A stretch of 64,000 nt of DNA from the NCBI RefSeq assembly GCF_010500895.1, contig NZ_JAAAWO010000016.1, positions 23,379 through 87,378 on the forward strand, given 5' to 3'. Source of the DNA: Alteromonas genovensis. GTDB lineage: Bacteria > Pseudomonadota > Gammaproteobacteria > Enterobacterales > Alteromonadaceae. The notes under the pieces were generated by a model that searched no databases, was not told the DNA's origin, and saw only the letters and a program-made list of their open reading frames with translations. Shown here piece by piece: positions 48,338 to 59,100 of the stretch. Every line of letters begins with the position of its first letter. The stretch's first letter is position 1. The position numbers and the translations under genes were made by a program.

Positions 48338-49045
48338 ATGGATACCCTCTTGAACAAAGACACGGCTTTGCCAAACGCAAAAAACCTGATTAAAGAAAAT
48401 CTTCCGTTTATTCTTTTTATTGTCCTTATGTTTTCATTCAGAAGCAGTATGGCCGACTGGTATCATGTGCCATCAGGCTCGATGGAACCGACAATTCAAG
48501 TGGGCGACAGAATAGTGGTAGATAAAACAGCTTACACTCTAGAATTGCCTTTTAGTGACATTGTCATTGCCAAAACTGGCGACGTAGAGCGTGGCGACAT
48601 TGTGATTATCAATAGCAGCGCGGCACAGAATCGATTGGTTAAACGAGCGGTTGCCGTTGCAGGCGACACTGTTGAACTTCGTCATAATCGCCTTTTTGTT
48701 AACGGTGAATCAGCCACCATCACGCCGCTTACTGCACCTTTTTATCAAGAGGCGCTTTTAGGTGACTCTCGCACTATTGCGCTGACTAACAGTGATTATA
48801 TTGATAGCAGCGGCGTCACTCACCCCTCGATTGAAAACACTGCATCCTCATTTCATCCAGTAACGATACCAAAAGGCTATATATTGGCCATGGGTGATAA
48901 TAGAGATAACAGCATGGATTCTCGCTACTATGGACTATTCCCTATCTCTGAAATACAAGGCAGGGCCACCTCTGTGGCTTTCTCTCTTGATAAGCGTAAC
49001 TATTATTTACCACGACAAGACCGCGTCTTGTTGACACTGAATTAA
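48338..49045 (+). CDS. lepB: Signal peptidase I (type I, LepB family)
   Basis: 235 aa. One N-terminal membrane helix (about 21-37), then the catalytic Ser in HVPSGSMEPTIQVGD (S48), the general-base Lys in NRLVKRAVAVAGD (K102), and the family box GYILAMGDNRDNSMDSRYYG. It cleaves signal peptides at the outer face of the inner membrane. It is short and has one anchor, while the main LepB of gammaproteobacteria has two and is near lepA; so this may be a second, accessory peptidase. Stands alone behind the his operon with its own terminator. Confidence 0.85.
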   Translation: MDTLLNKDTALPNAKNLIKENLPFILFIVLMFSFRSSMADWYHVPSGSMEPTIQVGDRIVVDKTAYTLELPFSDIVIAKTGDVERGDIVIINSSAAQNRLVKRAVAVAGDTVELRHNRLFVNGESATITPLTAPFYQEALLGDSRTIALTNSDYIDSSGVTHPSIENTASSFHPVTIPKGYILAMGDNRDNSMDSRYYGLFPISEIQGRATSVAFSLDKRNYYLPRQDRVLLTLN

Positions 49046-49078
49046 TACCAGTTGGCATAGATAATAACCCATACACCC

Positions 49079-49106
49079 AAAAAGCCCGCGTCGCGGGCTT
49101 TTTTAG
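49079..49106 (+). terminator. Terminator of the signal peptidase gene
   Basis: Stem AAAGCCCGCG / CGCGGGCTTT (49081-49090 with 49092-49101; the innermost pairs must open to form the loop), followed by T-rich sequence. Could also work weakly for the converging MAPEG gene. Confidence 0.8.
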
Positions 49107-49157
49107 ACTCATTATTTGTTGTTGACGCTTTGCTAGCAAAAGCTTACACGGCAGTCA

Positions 49158-49553
49158 CTACATCCCAAAGTGAATTAACGCTAAATTACCAACGGCGGTG
49201 ACTAACATAGCGAGAAAGGTGAGGATCATACCTGCAAAACGCTGCCAGCTAACGCCAGCGTGTTTTCCTAGACCGTAGGCATGCAATACCCTTCCAAACA
49301 AAATAGCACTTCCTAATGCATGCACAGCCCATGCTTGACCCGTATTAGCTTCAAAACACGCGATCATAATTAGCGTGATGGGTACGTATTCACTAAAGTT
49401 GCCATGGGCTCGGGCTAAGCGTCCCAGATCTTCATGGCCGCCATCACCTAGGCTGACGTTGTGCCTGCGACGTGCGCCAATAACAAGAAACGATAGGTAA
49501 AGGTAGCATACACCTAATAAGCTGGCGTAAAAGGCCGTAATTGGTAAAACCAT
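49158..49553 (-). CDS. MAPEG family membrane protein
   Basis: 131 aa with four hydrophobic helices. MAPEG features: SFLVIGARRRHNVSLGDGGHEDLGRLARAHGNFSEYVP (the family's R-x-H-GNF-E-P loop) and GRVLHAYGLG. Related membrane proteins conjugate glutathione or reduce peroxides; YecN-type bacterial members have no proven role. I prefer the ATG at 49553 with GGAG 6 bp upstream to the TTG at 49565. Stands alone, convergent with the signal peptidase gene. Confidence 0.88.
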   Translation of the reverse strand: MVLPITAFYASLLGVCYLYLSFLVIGARRRHNVSLGDGGHEDLGRLARAHGNFSEYVPITLIMIACFEANTGQAWAVHALGSAILFGRVLHAYGLGKHAGVSWQRFAGMILTFLAMLVTAVGNLALIHFGM

Positions 49554-49806
49554 TATCAACTCCAATTTTTATAATTATTCTTGCAACCGTTTTTGCAACT
49601 TATGTCTCTAAGGTAGCATAGAGATTTTAACAACGTATAGCGGATTGTGACGCGTTATTAGTTAGCGTTCTCAGTTACACTTTTAGTTACTAGCCCTCTT
49701 AACTCTATCCCTGTTAGCTTTATCCCTCTTAGTTACTATTCACCGGGGAGGCAGCACACGCAACTCACGCCGTCTTCCCACTTTAAAGGCATAATAAAAT
49801 CTGCAC

Positions 49807-49836
49807 AATAAAAAGGCCGCATTAATGCGGCCTCTT
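49807..49836 (-). terminator. Terminator of adk
   Basis: Stem AGGCCGCAT / ATGCGGCCT (49814-49822 with 49825-49833), with A4 and ATAA to the left, giving a U-run on the minus strand. Confidence 0.8.
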
Positions 49837-49853
49837 GTAATGTGACGAGCTGG

Positions 49854-50838
<985 letters not shown>

Positions 50839-52761
50839 TTATTTTGCCAGCTTCATCAACAATGCATTCATGTTTTGAACGAAGGTAGCAGGGTCTTTAA
50901 GACTGCCTTGTTCTGAAAGTGCAGCTTGATCGAATAACACCCCTACCCATTCATTGAACAACTCTTCGTCTTGAGTATCGGCTAGCTTTTTAACTAGGCT
51001 GTGCTCAGGGTTAAGTTCAAAGTGATACTTAACGTCTGGTACACTTTGCCCGGCAGCTTGCATTAGCTTCATCATCTGCGTTGTCATGCCATTATCATCG
51101 GCTACAATGCACGCAGGAGAGTCGGTTAAACGATGGGTAAATTTCACATCTACCACTTTCTCGCCTAACGCCGCTTTTGCTCTTTCTAGCACGCCTTCAA
51201 TTTCTTTCTCAGCTTCTTCTTGGGCTTTCTTAGACTCTTCGTCTTCCAAATCGCCTAAGTCCAAGTCGCCTTTCGCGATTGAAACAAACTGCTTTTCGTT
51301 AAACTCAGTCAAGTGAGACATTAACCACTCGTCAATGCGCTCGCCCATGAGCAATACTTCAATACCTTTTTTGCGGAATATCTCAAGGTGAGGACTCGAC
51401 TTAGCCGCTTGCAAGCTATCTGCAGTAACGAAGTAAATCTTGTCTTGCCCTTCTTTCATGCGCTCAATGTAGTCGGCAAGTGATACGGTTTGCGCATCAG
51501 AATCACCGTGAGTCGATGAGAAACGAAGTAGACCGGCGATTTTTTCGCGATTGCTAAAGTCTTCAGCAGGTCCTTCTTTAAGGGCATTACCAAACTCATT
51601 CCAGAAAGACTGGTACTTGTCTGAGTCGTTCTTGGCCATTCTTTCAAGCATCTGTAGCACGCGTTTAGTACAACCTTGGCGCAGCGCTTGAGTCACTTTA
51701 TTATCTTGAAGAATTTCACGAGACACGTTCAGTGGTAGGTCGTTGCTATCAAGCAGCCCCTTCACAAAACGAAGGTACGTTGGCATAAACTGTTCGGCGT
51801 CGTCCATGATAAACACACGTTGAACGTACAGCTTCAAACCGTGATTTTGGTCACGATTCCACATATCAAATGGCGCTTTTGAAGGAATATACAGTAAGCT
51901 GGTGTACTCTGTTTTACCTTCCACTTTGTTGTGTACCCAAGATAGTGGATCAGCAAAGTCGTGGGAGATATGCTTGTAGAACTCGTTGTATTCCTCATCA
52001 CTGATGTCAGACTTTTCACGAGTCCACAATGCAGTTGCTTTGTTAACCGCTTCCCACTCACCAGGCTGAGCTTCAATTTTTTCGCCGTCAGGTCCTTCGC
52101 TTTCAGGCACTTCGTCTTTCCACATATGCACCGGAATGCTGATGTGGTCTGAGTATTTACTTACGATTGAACGAAGACGCCATGTGTCTGCAAACTCTTT
52201 TTCTTCTTCGCGAAGGTGAAGCGTAATTTCGGTACCGCGAGTTGGTTTGTTAATGTCGGCAATAGTAAATTCGCCACCACCATCAGATACCCACTCAACA
52301 CCCGTTGATGCATCTGCACCCGCGGCACGAGAGCGAACAGTAACTTTATCAGCCACGATGAACGCAGAGTAGAAACCTACGCCAAACTGTCCGATAAGTT
52401 GTGAGTCTTTTGCACTGTCGCCAGACAGCTTACTGAAAAAGTCCTTTGTACCAGACTTAGCGATAGTACCAAGGTTAGCGATTACCTCATCTCGAGACAT
52501 ACCAATGCCGTTGTCGACAATCGTGATGGTATTCGCTTCGCTGTCTACGCTTAGCTTAACGCTCAAGTCACCATCGTTTTCATAGAGACTGTCGTTTTCT
52601 AAAGCGCGGAAACGGAGTTTATCTGCGGCGTCAGCGGCGTTAGACACTAACTCGCGTAAGAAGATTTCTTTGTTTGAGTACAAAGAATGAATCATCAGAT
52701 GTAGAAGTTGTTTTACTTCCGTCTGAAAACCGTGGGTTTCTTTATGGGCTGCTTCAGCCAT
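50839..52761 (-). CDS. htpG: Chaperone HtpG (Hsp90)
   Basis: 640 aa from [16 protein letters not shown]; an in-frame upstream extension to 52791 is unlikely since GAGGAGA lies before this ATG. GHKL ATPase: [48 protein letters not shown]; middle domain [42 protein letters not shown]-terminal dimerisation domain. A cytosolic stress chaperone. A heat-shock-type promoter can be seen upstream (52805-52833). Confidence 0.97.
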   Translation of the reverse strand: MAEAAHKETHGFQTEVKQLLHLMIHSLYSNKEIFLRELVSNAADAADKLRFRALENDSLYENDGDLSVKLSVDSEANTITIVDNGIGMSRDEVIANLGTIAKSGTKDFFSKLSGDSAKDSQLIGQFGVGFYSAFIVADKVTVRSRAAGADASTGVEWVSDGGGEFTIADINKPTRGTEITLHLREEEKEFADTWRLRSIVSKYSDHISIPVHMWKDEVPESEGPDGEKIEAQPGEWEAVNKATALWTREKSDISDEEYNEFYKHISHDFADPLSWVHNKVEGKTEYTSLLYIPSKAPFDMWNRDQNHGLKLYVQRVFIMDDAEQFMPTYLRFVKGLLDSNDLPLNVSREILQDNKVTQALRQGCTKRVLQMLERMAKNDSDKYQSFWNEFGNALKEGPAEDFSNREKIAGLLRFSSTHGDSDAQTVSLADYIERMKEGQDKIYFVTADSLQAAKSSPHLEIFRKKGIEVLLMGERIDEWLMSHLTEFNEKQFVSIAKGDLDLGDLEDEESKKAQEEAEKEIEGVLERAKAALGEKVVDVKFTHRLTDSPACIVADDNGMTTQMMKLMQAAGQSVPDVKYHFELNPEHSLVKKLADTQDEELFNEWVGVLFDQAALSEQGSLKDPATFVQNMNALLMKLAK

Positions 52762-52804
52762 AATCCAGTATCTCCTCGTTGAATGGATCACGTTACTGAT
52801 AGAC

Positions 52805-52833
52805 AGGTGTGGACTCGAAGCGTGTTTTTCAAC
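52805..52833 (-). promoter_or_regulatory. Candidate sigma-32 promoter of htpG
   Basis: Read on the minus strand: GTTGAAA, 14 bp, CCACACCT. This fits the sigma-32 pattern CTTGAA - 13-15 bp - CCCCATNT at most positions and lies about 45 bp upstream of the htpG start. Inferred. Confidence 0.4.
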
Positions 52834-52867
52834 TACAAGAGAGAAAATTTATTTGTTTTTTATCACA

Positions 52868-53467
52868 CTAAAGTTTACGCCGCCCGGAGAAAGCGTGGGT
52901 TAATGTGTTGTTATCAATGTATTCTAATTCGCCGCCCACCGGCACGCCGTGAGCAATACGAGACGCATCAATGTCGTTTGACGCGCACAGCTGGCCGATG
53001 TAATGGGCAGTGGCTTCACCTTCTACGGTTGGATTGGTCGCAAGTATTACCTCGGTGATCCCCCCTGCAGCAAACCGTGCTTCCAGTTCATTCAAACCAA
53101 TTTCTTCTGGCCCCACGCCATCAATAGGCGACAGGTGCCCCATCAAAACAAAATACTGCCCCTTAAAGCTCATGGTTTGCTCTATTGCCAATACATCTTG
53201 AGGGCTCTCCACCACGCACAGAAGGCCGCTGGCCTCACGCTCAGGGTGGCGGCATATGTCACATAGCTCATCTTCAGTAAAAGTTCTGCAGCGCTTACAA
53301 TGGTGGATGTGCTCCATTGCGTTGTGCAATACATCGCTTAGGGCAACGGCACCTTTTCGGTTTCGCTCGAGTAAATGAAACGCCATTCGCTGAGCGCTTT
53401 TGTTACCAACACCAGGCAGACACGTTAACGCCTGAATGAGTTCTGCAAGTAAGGGACTGAACTTCAT
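52868..53467 (-). CDS. recR: Recombination protein RecR
   Basis: 199 aa. Helps RecF and RecO load RecA at gapped DNA. Seen: N-terminal helix-hairpin-helix [21 protein letters not shown], zinc finger [21 protein letters not shown], and the Toprim domain [16 protein letters not shown] with [15 protein letters not shown]. In E. coli recR follows ybaB directly; here two other genes lie between. Confidence 0.97.
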   Translation of the reverse strand: MKFSPLLAELIQALTCLPGVGNKSAQRMAFHLLERNRKGAVALSDVLHNAMEHIHHCKRCRTFTEDELCDICRHPEREASGLLCVVESPQDVLAIEQTMSFKGQYFVLMGHLSPIDGVGPEEIGLNELEARFAAGGITEVILATNPTVEGEATAHYIGQLCASNDIDASRIAHGVPVGGELEYIDNNTLTHAFSGRRKL

Positions 53468-53474
53468 AATGAGA

Positions 53475-54416
53475 CTACTTCGCTGTTCGTTCGCTATCGT
53501 TTTGTTGAGGGTATTTAATCACGTTACGCTTTACTTGGTCGAGTTTAACTTCATAAACATTTCCGCCTACCAGGCCTTTGAATTCCTCATCGGTAAATAC
53601 AAGCGTGTTGTCATCGTAAAACGTTACCGCTTCTTTTTGCGTGATAATGCCTAAGTCTATGCGCGATACCTCACCACTGAAAAAGTTATCGCCATCAAAA
53701 TTTTCAAATAGCCAAAGACTGGTTGAATCAAGTAAAACCAACTTTTCTCTATTTGGGCTTATTGCCGCTGAGGTTATCCAGCATAATTTTTCGAGGGTGG
53801 TACAGGTTTTAAATTCACCTATTAATTCAGCATCAAAATTAGCAGCATGATCGCCCACTTTGTACAGTTTGGTAATACCGTCAAAGGGCTTGGTTCTGTT
53901 TTTGGTAAACAGATAAAGATGGCGTTTAAATTCAACAAATGCCTCTAGATCATAGTTTTTATCTTCTGGTTTAATCTCGCCCTCTTCCATTTGAGGGTAA
54001 GTAAACTTTATGATTTCAGCCTTCGTGGTGTCGGTCTTAATATCAATAGGGTTTTCAATTTTATAAATAGTAAGCCAACGCCTATCGTTGTCGTTATTGC
54101 CAAAATCGCCTAGGAAAAAATGACCAAACTGGTTTTGCGTCATGTCCTCCCAATCGACGTTTTTAGCATTTGAGACTGTCACTTCACGAGCAATTGAACC
54201 GTCTTTGTTTAACATATAAAGAATGGGGCCATCGCCACTGTCGTTAATCGCCCAAAGGCGCTGCTTTTTATCAAACTCGATACCCGATATCTCCCTTAGC
54301 TTCGGGTCGACGGTGACTGTTTTTATACTGAATAAGGAATAGATACTGAAAACAGTTAATACGATAGCAATAGGAATAAGAATGAGAGTGGATGTGACCA
54401 AACCTTTTCTGATCAA
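53475..54416 (-). CDS. Membrane-anchored beta-propeller-like protein
   Basis: 313 aa. One N-terminal membrane helix ([24 protein letters not shown]), then a periplasmic domain with repeated blades: [70 protein letters not shown]. These resemble DUF-type six-blade propellers known from phytase-like or SdiA-regulated proteins. TTG start with AAGGAAC upstream. It lies 7 bp from recR, so recR may be co-transcribed from here. Function not known. Confidence 0.7.
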   Translation of the reverse strand: MIRKGLVTSTLILIPIAIVLTVFSIYSLFSIKTVTVDPKLREISGIEFDKKQRLWAINDSGDGPILYMLNKDGSIAREVTVSNAKNVDWEDMTQNQFGHFFLGDFGNNDNDRRWLTIYKIENPIDIKTDTTKAEIIKFTYPQMEEGEIKPEDKNYDLEAFVEFKRHLYLFTKNRTKPFDGITKLYKVGDHAANFDAELIGEFKTCTTLEKLCWITSAAISPNREKLVLLDSTSLWLFENFDGDNFFSGEVSRIDLGIITQKEAVTFYDDNTLVFTDEEFKGLVGGNVYEVKLDQVKRNVIKYPQQNDSERTAK

Positions 54417-54663
54417 GACGGGTTCCTTTTTATCTAGAAATAGTCAGAGCATGTTGACCTTATTTTAACAGCACACAAACCTCTGCAAAGCGCAGAATAA
54501 AGCTCAACACGCCCTAATAGGCGATGTTAGATAGTGATGATACGAGATGCTATTGTGAATGGCTCCAAAATTCTCGCTATTGTAATGCATTAATAGCGTA
54601 AAAGCTGGTAAAACCCCGTTTATAGCAGATTTAATCAATTGCTTCGCAATGATCGCGCGAAAG

Positions 54664-55485
54664 CTAATTTACCGCGTATGTAAGGGTTCTATAGAGCCAA
54701 TAATTTCCCTCGTCATCCAAATAAAATGTTGGGGTCATTAACTCGATGACTCCCAACGACTTATCTTTTTGAATATCAAAGAATAAGAAGATAGCTGCTG
54801 TTTGGTCTTTGCCCTCCAAGGTAATTTCACAACGTCCTTGAATACAATTCACACTGAGTATTTGAAGTTGAGGGTCTTTGCTTCTAGCGGTTATAAAGTC
54901 TTTTAGCTTTTGTTCCATCTCAAATCGCGACACTACATCGTCGTCAAATGCATTTGTCGCTGTTGGCTGGTTGAGAAATTCATTATCTTTTAGCACTTGA
55001 TCAAACATCCATGAGGCATCTTGTTCGCCTATGGCATCGGTGAGCTGCTGTTGAAGGGTTTCTTTGCGAGCAGTTACCCATTCATCGAGCTCTTCCTGTG
55101 CTGCGGGGAATGATACAGCGCTTTGTTGGTCGGATGTATTAGGATCAGATGGGGCGTTATCACGTTGAGAATCTTTATTTTGACTCACGATGAGTTCACT
55201 GGGTTCTGATTTATCGACGTTATCTGACGATAATGGTTGCTGTTGGTTGCCGTCGGTTTGGTTGTCGCTAATTAGGTTGTGAGGGCTTCCTGATTTTGTT
55301 TCGGATTCAGTAGCAAATTTACCATTAAGCGATTGGGCATTTAGTGCTGGCGTATTGGATGATGAAGTGCCATCCGCAAGCTGTGAAGATGGTGGTGTAT
55401 CAGCACCGGTAAAAGGTCTTGCGTGACCGATGAAGTAACCCGCAACAAAAGCAGCCAATACAAGTACAAACATTCCATATTTCAT
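54664..55485 (-). CDS. Membrane-anchored hypothetical protein with disordered linker
   Basis: 273 aa from the ATG at 55485 (GGGAT ribosome-binding site; a TTG at 55506 is in frame). One N-terminal helix (MKYGMFVLVLAAFVAGYFIGHARPF), a long Ser/Asn/Gln/Asp-rich linker (about 35-130), then a helical and beta C-terminal domain of about 140 residues with one Cys pair (VNCIQGRCEITL). Topology: anchored in the inner membrane, domain in the periplasm. I do not recognise it. Confidence 0.7.
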   Translation of the reverse strand: MKYGMFVLVLAAFVAGYFIGHARPFTGADTPPSSQLADGTSSSNTPALNAQSLNGKFATESETKSGSPHNLISDNQTDGNQQQPLSSDNVDKSEPSELIVSQNKDSQRDNAPSDPNTSDQQSAVSFPAAQEELDEWVTARKETLQQQLTDAIGEQDASWMFDQVLKDNEFLNQPTATNAFDDDVVSRFEMEQKLKDFITARSKDPQLQILSVNCIQGRCEITLEGKDQTAAIFLFFDIQKDKSLGVIELMTPTFYLDDEGNYWLYRTLTYAVN

Positions 55486-55506
55486 AAACATATCCCTATT
55501 AATCAA

Positions 55507-55815
55507 TTAAATAATACATTATCAGCGAGCAGTAGCCCTGACAAGTTATAGCGTATTTGAAGAGGAATGGTGGAGTGTTAGATTTTGATGCACAGTACGT
55601 TAAATACAGTGGTTGTAATGAGATGACTTTGGAAGATATGGACTATAAGAAAATAGCATCACAAAAAGCAAACGCTGAATGTGCAAAAGCCTTGGAATGT
55701 TCCAAGGCTTTTGAATACTAGAATTATCGGGCGGGTGTTTTATCTGAATTAAAATTTATCAAATTCAATTGTTATAGCAACCTGCCTCAATAGGCCCTGC
55801 TTTGATTAGCCCTAT
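55507..55815. other. Intergenic region with strong hairpin
   Basis: 309 bp between ybaB and the hypothetical gene. The only feature is the perfect hairpin at 55685-55714; a promoter for the downstream pair is expected near 55550. Confidence 0.5.
55685..55714. terminator. Terminator after dnaX-ybaB
   Basis: AAAAGCCTTGGAA / TTCCAAGGCTTTT with a 2-base centre (TG), so the inner pairs open as loop. U-run on the minus strand from AAAA. It ends the dnaX-ybaB unit, which is therefore separated from recR. Confidence 0.8.
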
Positions 55816-56142
55816 TTAAAACGGCAGTTTCATACCGGGTGGAAGTGACATTCCGCCAGTTACATCAGCCATTTTTTCTTTGCTGGTTTCTTGAACTCGG
55901 CGGACAGCGTCGTTAAACGCTGCTGCGACAAGGTCTTCAATCATGTCTTTATCGTCGTCCATTAGTGAGTCGTCGATGTCAACGCGGCGTACGTTGTGGT
56001 TGCAGGTCATTGTCACTTTAACCATACCTGCACCGGCTTCACCGGTAACTTCCAGCTTAGCGAGATCGTCCTGCACTTTTTGCATGCGATCTTGCATCTG
56101 CTGCGCCTGTTTCATCATGTTGCCCATACCGCCTTTAAACAT
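55816..56142 (-). CDS. ybaB: YbaB/EbfC nucleoid-associated protein
   Basis: 108 aa. Small dimeric DNA-binding protein; sequence [49 protein letters not shown] and the Met/Pro-rich end [13 protein letters not shown] match YbaB. Follows dnaX by 37 bp, as in most proteobacteria. Confidence 0.96.
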   Translation of the reverse strand: MFKGGMGNMMKQAQQMQDRMQKVQDDLAKLEVTGEAGAGMVKVTMTCNHNVRRVDIDDSLMDDDKDMIEDLVAAAFNDAVRRVQETSKEKMADVTGGMSLPPGMKLPF

Positions 56143-56179
56143 ATTTTTATCTCACTTTGTTTGGTATTAAGTTAATCTG

Positions 56180-59100
56180 CTATCGTGCTTTAACCGAATC
56201 GGACTGCACTGAGGCATCAAAAATTGATAGCAGCGCTTGAATCTTTTCATCAGTTTGTACAACTGAATGTGCATGCGCCTGGCGCATTGCATGAATATCT
56301 TGCTGCAGTGCAAATGGCGTTGAATTTGGTTTACCTAACGTAATATTTACCGTTACGTTCTCTCCCAACCCATGATGCAGTGTGTCTAGCAATTGCTGTT
56401 TCGCGCTCTCATTAAGTAAATGAGACTGACTGTTATCAATTTCAAGTGACACAGTACCGTTATCACGAGAAAAAGACGCATGAAGAAACAGTTGCTTTAG
56501 TAATCCGGCGATTGGCATTTGCTCAACTAAGTTACTCCACTCATCTATTTGGCTAGCATGAGTAAGTTTAGTTCCATCTTCGAGATAAGCACTTAAACTG
56601 CCACTTGGAGTGCTGGTCATGACACCAGAGCCATCACTTTGTTCAGCAGTGCTTGACGAATAGTCTACGTTAGACTGGAAGCTAGCGCCTTGGTCATAAC
56701 TGCTCTGCTTGGATTCAGTAGACTGATTAGCGCTCTGGAAAGGCACTTGCTCAGCATTTGTATTGTGTAATGAATCCCTCGCCGCAGTATCATTAAAAGT
56801 CACAATACCATTTGAATCGACAGAGCCGTTGCTCTGTGCAGTGTCCCACGGTGGATGGTCTTCCGTAAAAAAGCTTTCGTTAGCATTTTTTTGCGATGAA
56901 GCTTCCTGCAATGAGTCTTGCTGTAATGAGCCTTGGTTCGATAAAGCGCTCTGCGAATCAGGCGAATCGGGCTGCGAGTCACTGGCAAACGGCATATCTT
57001 CTTCAAATTCGGCATCGAAAAACTCATCATCGTCGAATGCACTGCCTTGGCCGCTCTCGTCACTGTTAACAGAAGGCTGAAAATCTGCCGTGATGGGCGA
57101 GCTTGTATTATCAGAGGCTGTATTCACTGAGTCTGATAAAACTGGTACCACTTTATTAGCACTACCCTCTGCCTCTGACATTTGAGATTGAAGCTGTGAT
57201 TGATTTGGGTCTGATTGCTCTTGTTCAATATGCTGCTGCGAAGGTTGGGCTTGGTTATCCTGCGCTGATGGCGTTGCGTTAGCATTTGAGAATCGAGAAC
57301 GCAGGGTGTTAGACATTCTATCAGCGGCGTCCTGCGAAGGACTCTCTGCAGATACCTGCGCTTTTTTGTCTTCTGTGTCTTGTGCCTTGCGCTGTTTCAT
57401 TTTTTGTCTAAGCGCAAGCATGCTTGCAGTAGCACTCAACTGCTCTTCTGGAGACGGCTGTGCAGTCTCTGGCGCAATGTCTTGCGAACCATTTTGCTCG
57501 CTGTCAGCATGGTGAGAAAAACCGCTACTAATATCTGGTGGATACTCTTCATCACTGGCAGGCGGCATATCATCCAAGTAGGCATCTAACGGAGGCTCAT
57601 TATCAGAAAAAGGCGACAAACCACTTTGCGGATGCGAAGCTTCAGAACTCGCGTCTACCTGCTGCGGCTCGAGTTGCTGTGGCTGCTCGGGTTCTGGCTG
57701 TTCAGTTACTTGACGTTGCGATTCAGCCTTTAGTGACCCGCTATGCTGTGATTCAGCTTTTTGCAATTCAGCTTTTTGTGATTCGCTATGCTGGGATTCA
57801 CCCAGTTGAGGATCAGAGTCAAAATTTGCAGTGTTGGCGTGGTTCGCAACATTCATAGCATCAGCTGAGGGTTCAGGCACTCTATTTTCAGAAGGCTGTT
57901 TATTCGCTAAAGGCTCTTGTCCGGCTGAAGGCTCTTGACCCGCTGAAGGCTCTTGTCTCGCTGAAGGCTCCTGTCCGGCTGAAGGCTCTGATTCAACAGT
58001 ATCCATGTCACCACCGCGATAAGCTGAGTGAGACGCCTCTGAAAGCTCTGGCTCAGGCTGTATATCAGGCTCAGGCTGTACATCAGATTCAGAAGTTATA
58101 TCAAAAGTAGGCTGCCCTTGAAATTGCGGCTTAGCTGCTTCCGCTTGTTGCGTGTCATCTGCAAGAGTTTCGCTTTTAAGCGCTTCCTCTTGCTTACCGA
58201 CGTTTCCCGGATCACCAGTCTGTGATTGAGGGCCGGTTTTAACGGGAAGGTCGTGCTCACTACCTCCGCGCTCAATATTATCTGCACCATTATCAGGAGG
58301 CGTTGCAGGTGCAAACGACATCATTCGCATTAATGTCATTTCAAATGCGCTTTTACCATCGGCTGCGAAAGGTAAGTCTTTTCTCCCTTGAATTGCAATT
58401 TGATAGAGCAATTGTACTTGTTCAGCGGGGATGGTTTTAGCGAGTTGATATATCGCCTTTGCCGATGTTGTCTCCAGCTTACATGCCTCAGGTACCCATT
58501 GAGTCAAGGCAATCTGGTGGAGTAGGCTCGCCAATTCACCATGAACATTGTCGTAATCTGGCGCCTGCTCAGCCAAGTCGTTGACCAACTGAATCACATC
58601 ATTGGGTGTTTTATTTACAACCGCATTGATAATTTTAAGCAGCTGGTTTTTGTCCATTAAACCAAGCATGTCAGTAACCACCGATGCTGTTACTTGGTTT
58701 CCGCCCTGCGCTATGGCCTGGTCAGTTAAACTGAGCGCATCACGCATACTGCCTTGTGCGGCTCTTGCAAGCAGCGACAGCGCTTGAGGCTCGAAGCTCA
58801 ATTGCTCCTGCTCTAGAATATGGGTAAGTTGACCAACAATTTGCTCTCGCGACATAGCCTTAAGATTAAACTGAAGACAGCGAGATAAAATGGTGATGGG
58901 CAGCTTTTGTGGATCGGTGGTCGCCAACAGGAATTTTACGTGAGGAGGCGGCTCTTCCAGCGTCTTTAACAACGCGTTGAAACTGTGTTTCGAGAGCATG
59001 TGTACCTCATCTATAAGGTATACCTTGTAGCGGCCACGAGTTGGCTTGTACTGCACATTGTCCAGAAGCTCTCGCGTATCTTCTACTTTCGTTCTTGATG

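Noticed and set aside
57360..57420. Other A-runs in dnaX (AAA AAA at DKKA, and AAAAAA before MKQ) as frameshift sites
   Set aside because: They are not X XXY YYZ heptamers in the right frame, and a -1 shift does not lead to a near stop; only the A7 site at 56886-56892 does.
57306..57858. Plus-strand frames opposite the dnaX linker
   Set aside because: Low-complexity antisense frames; explained by the repeated composition of the linker.
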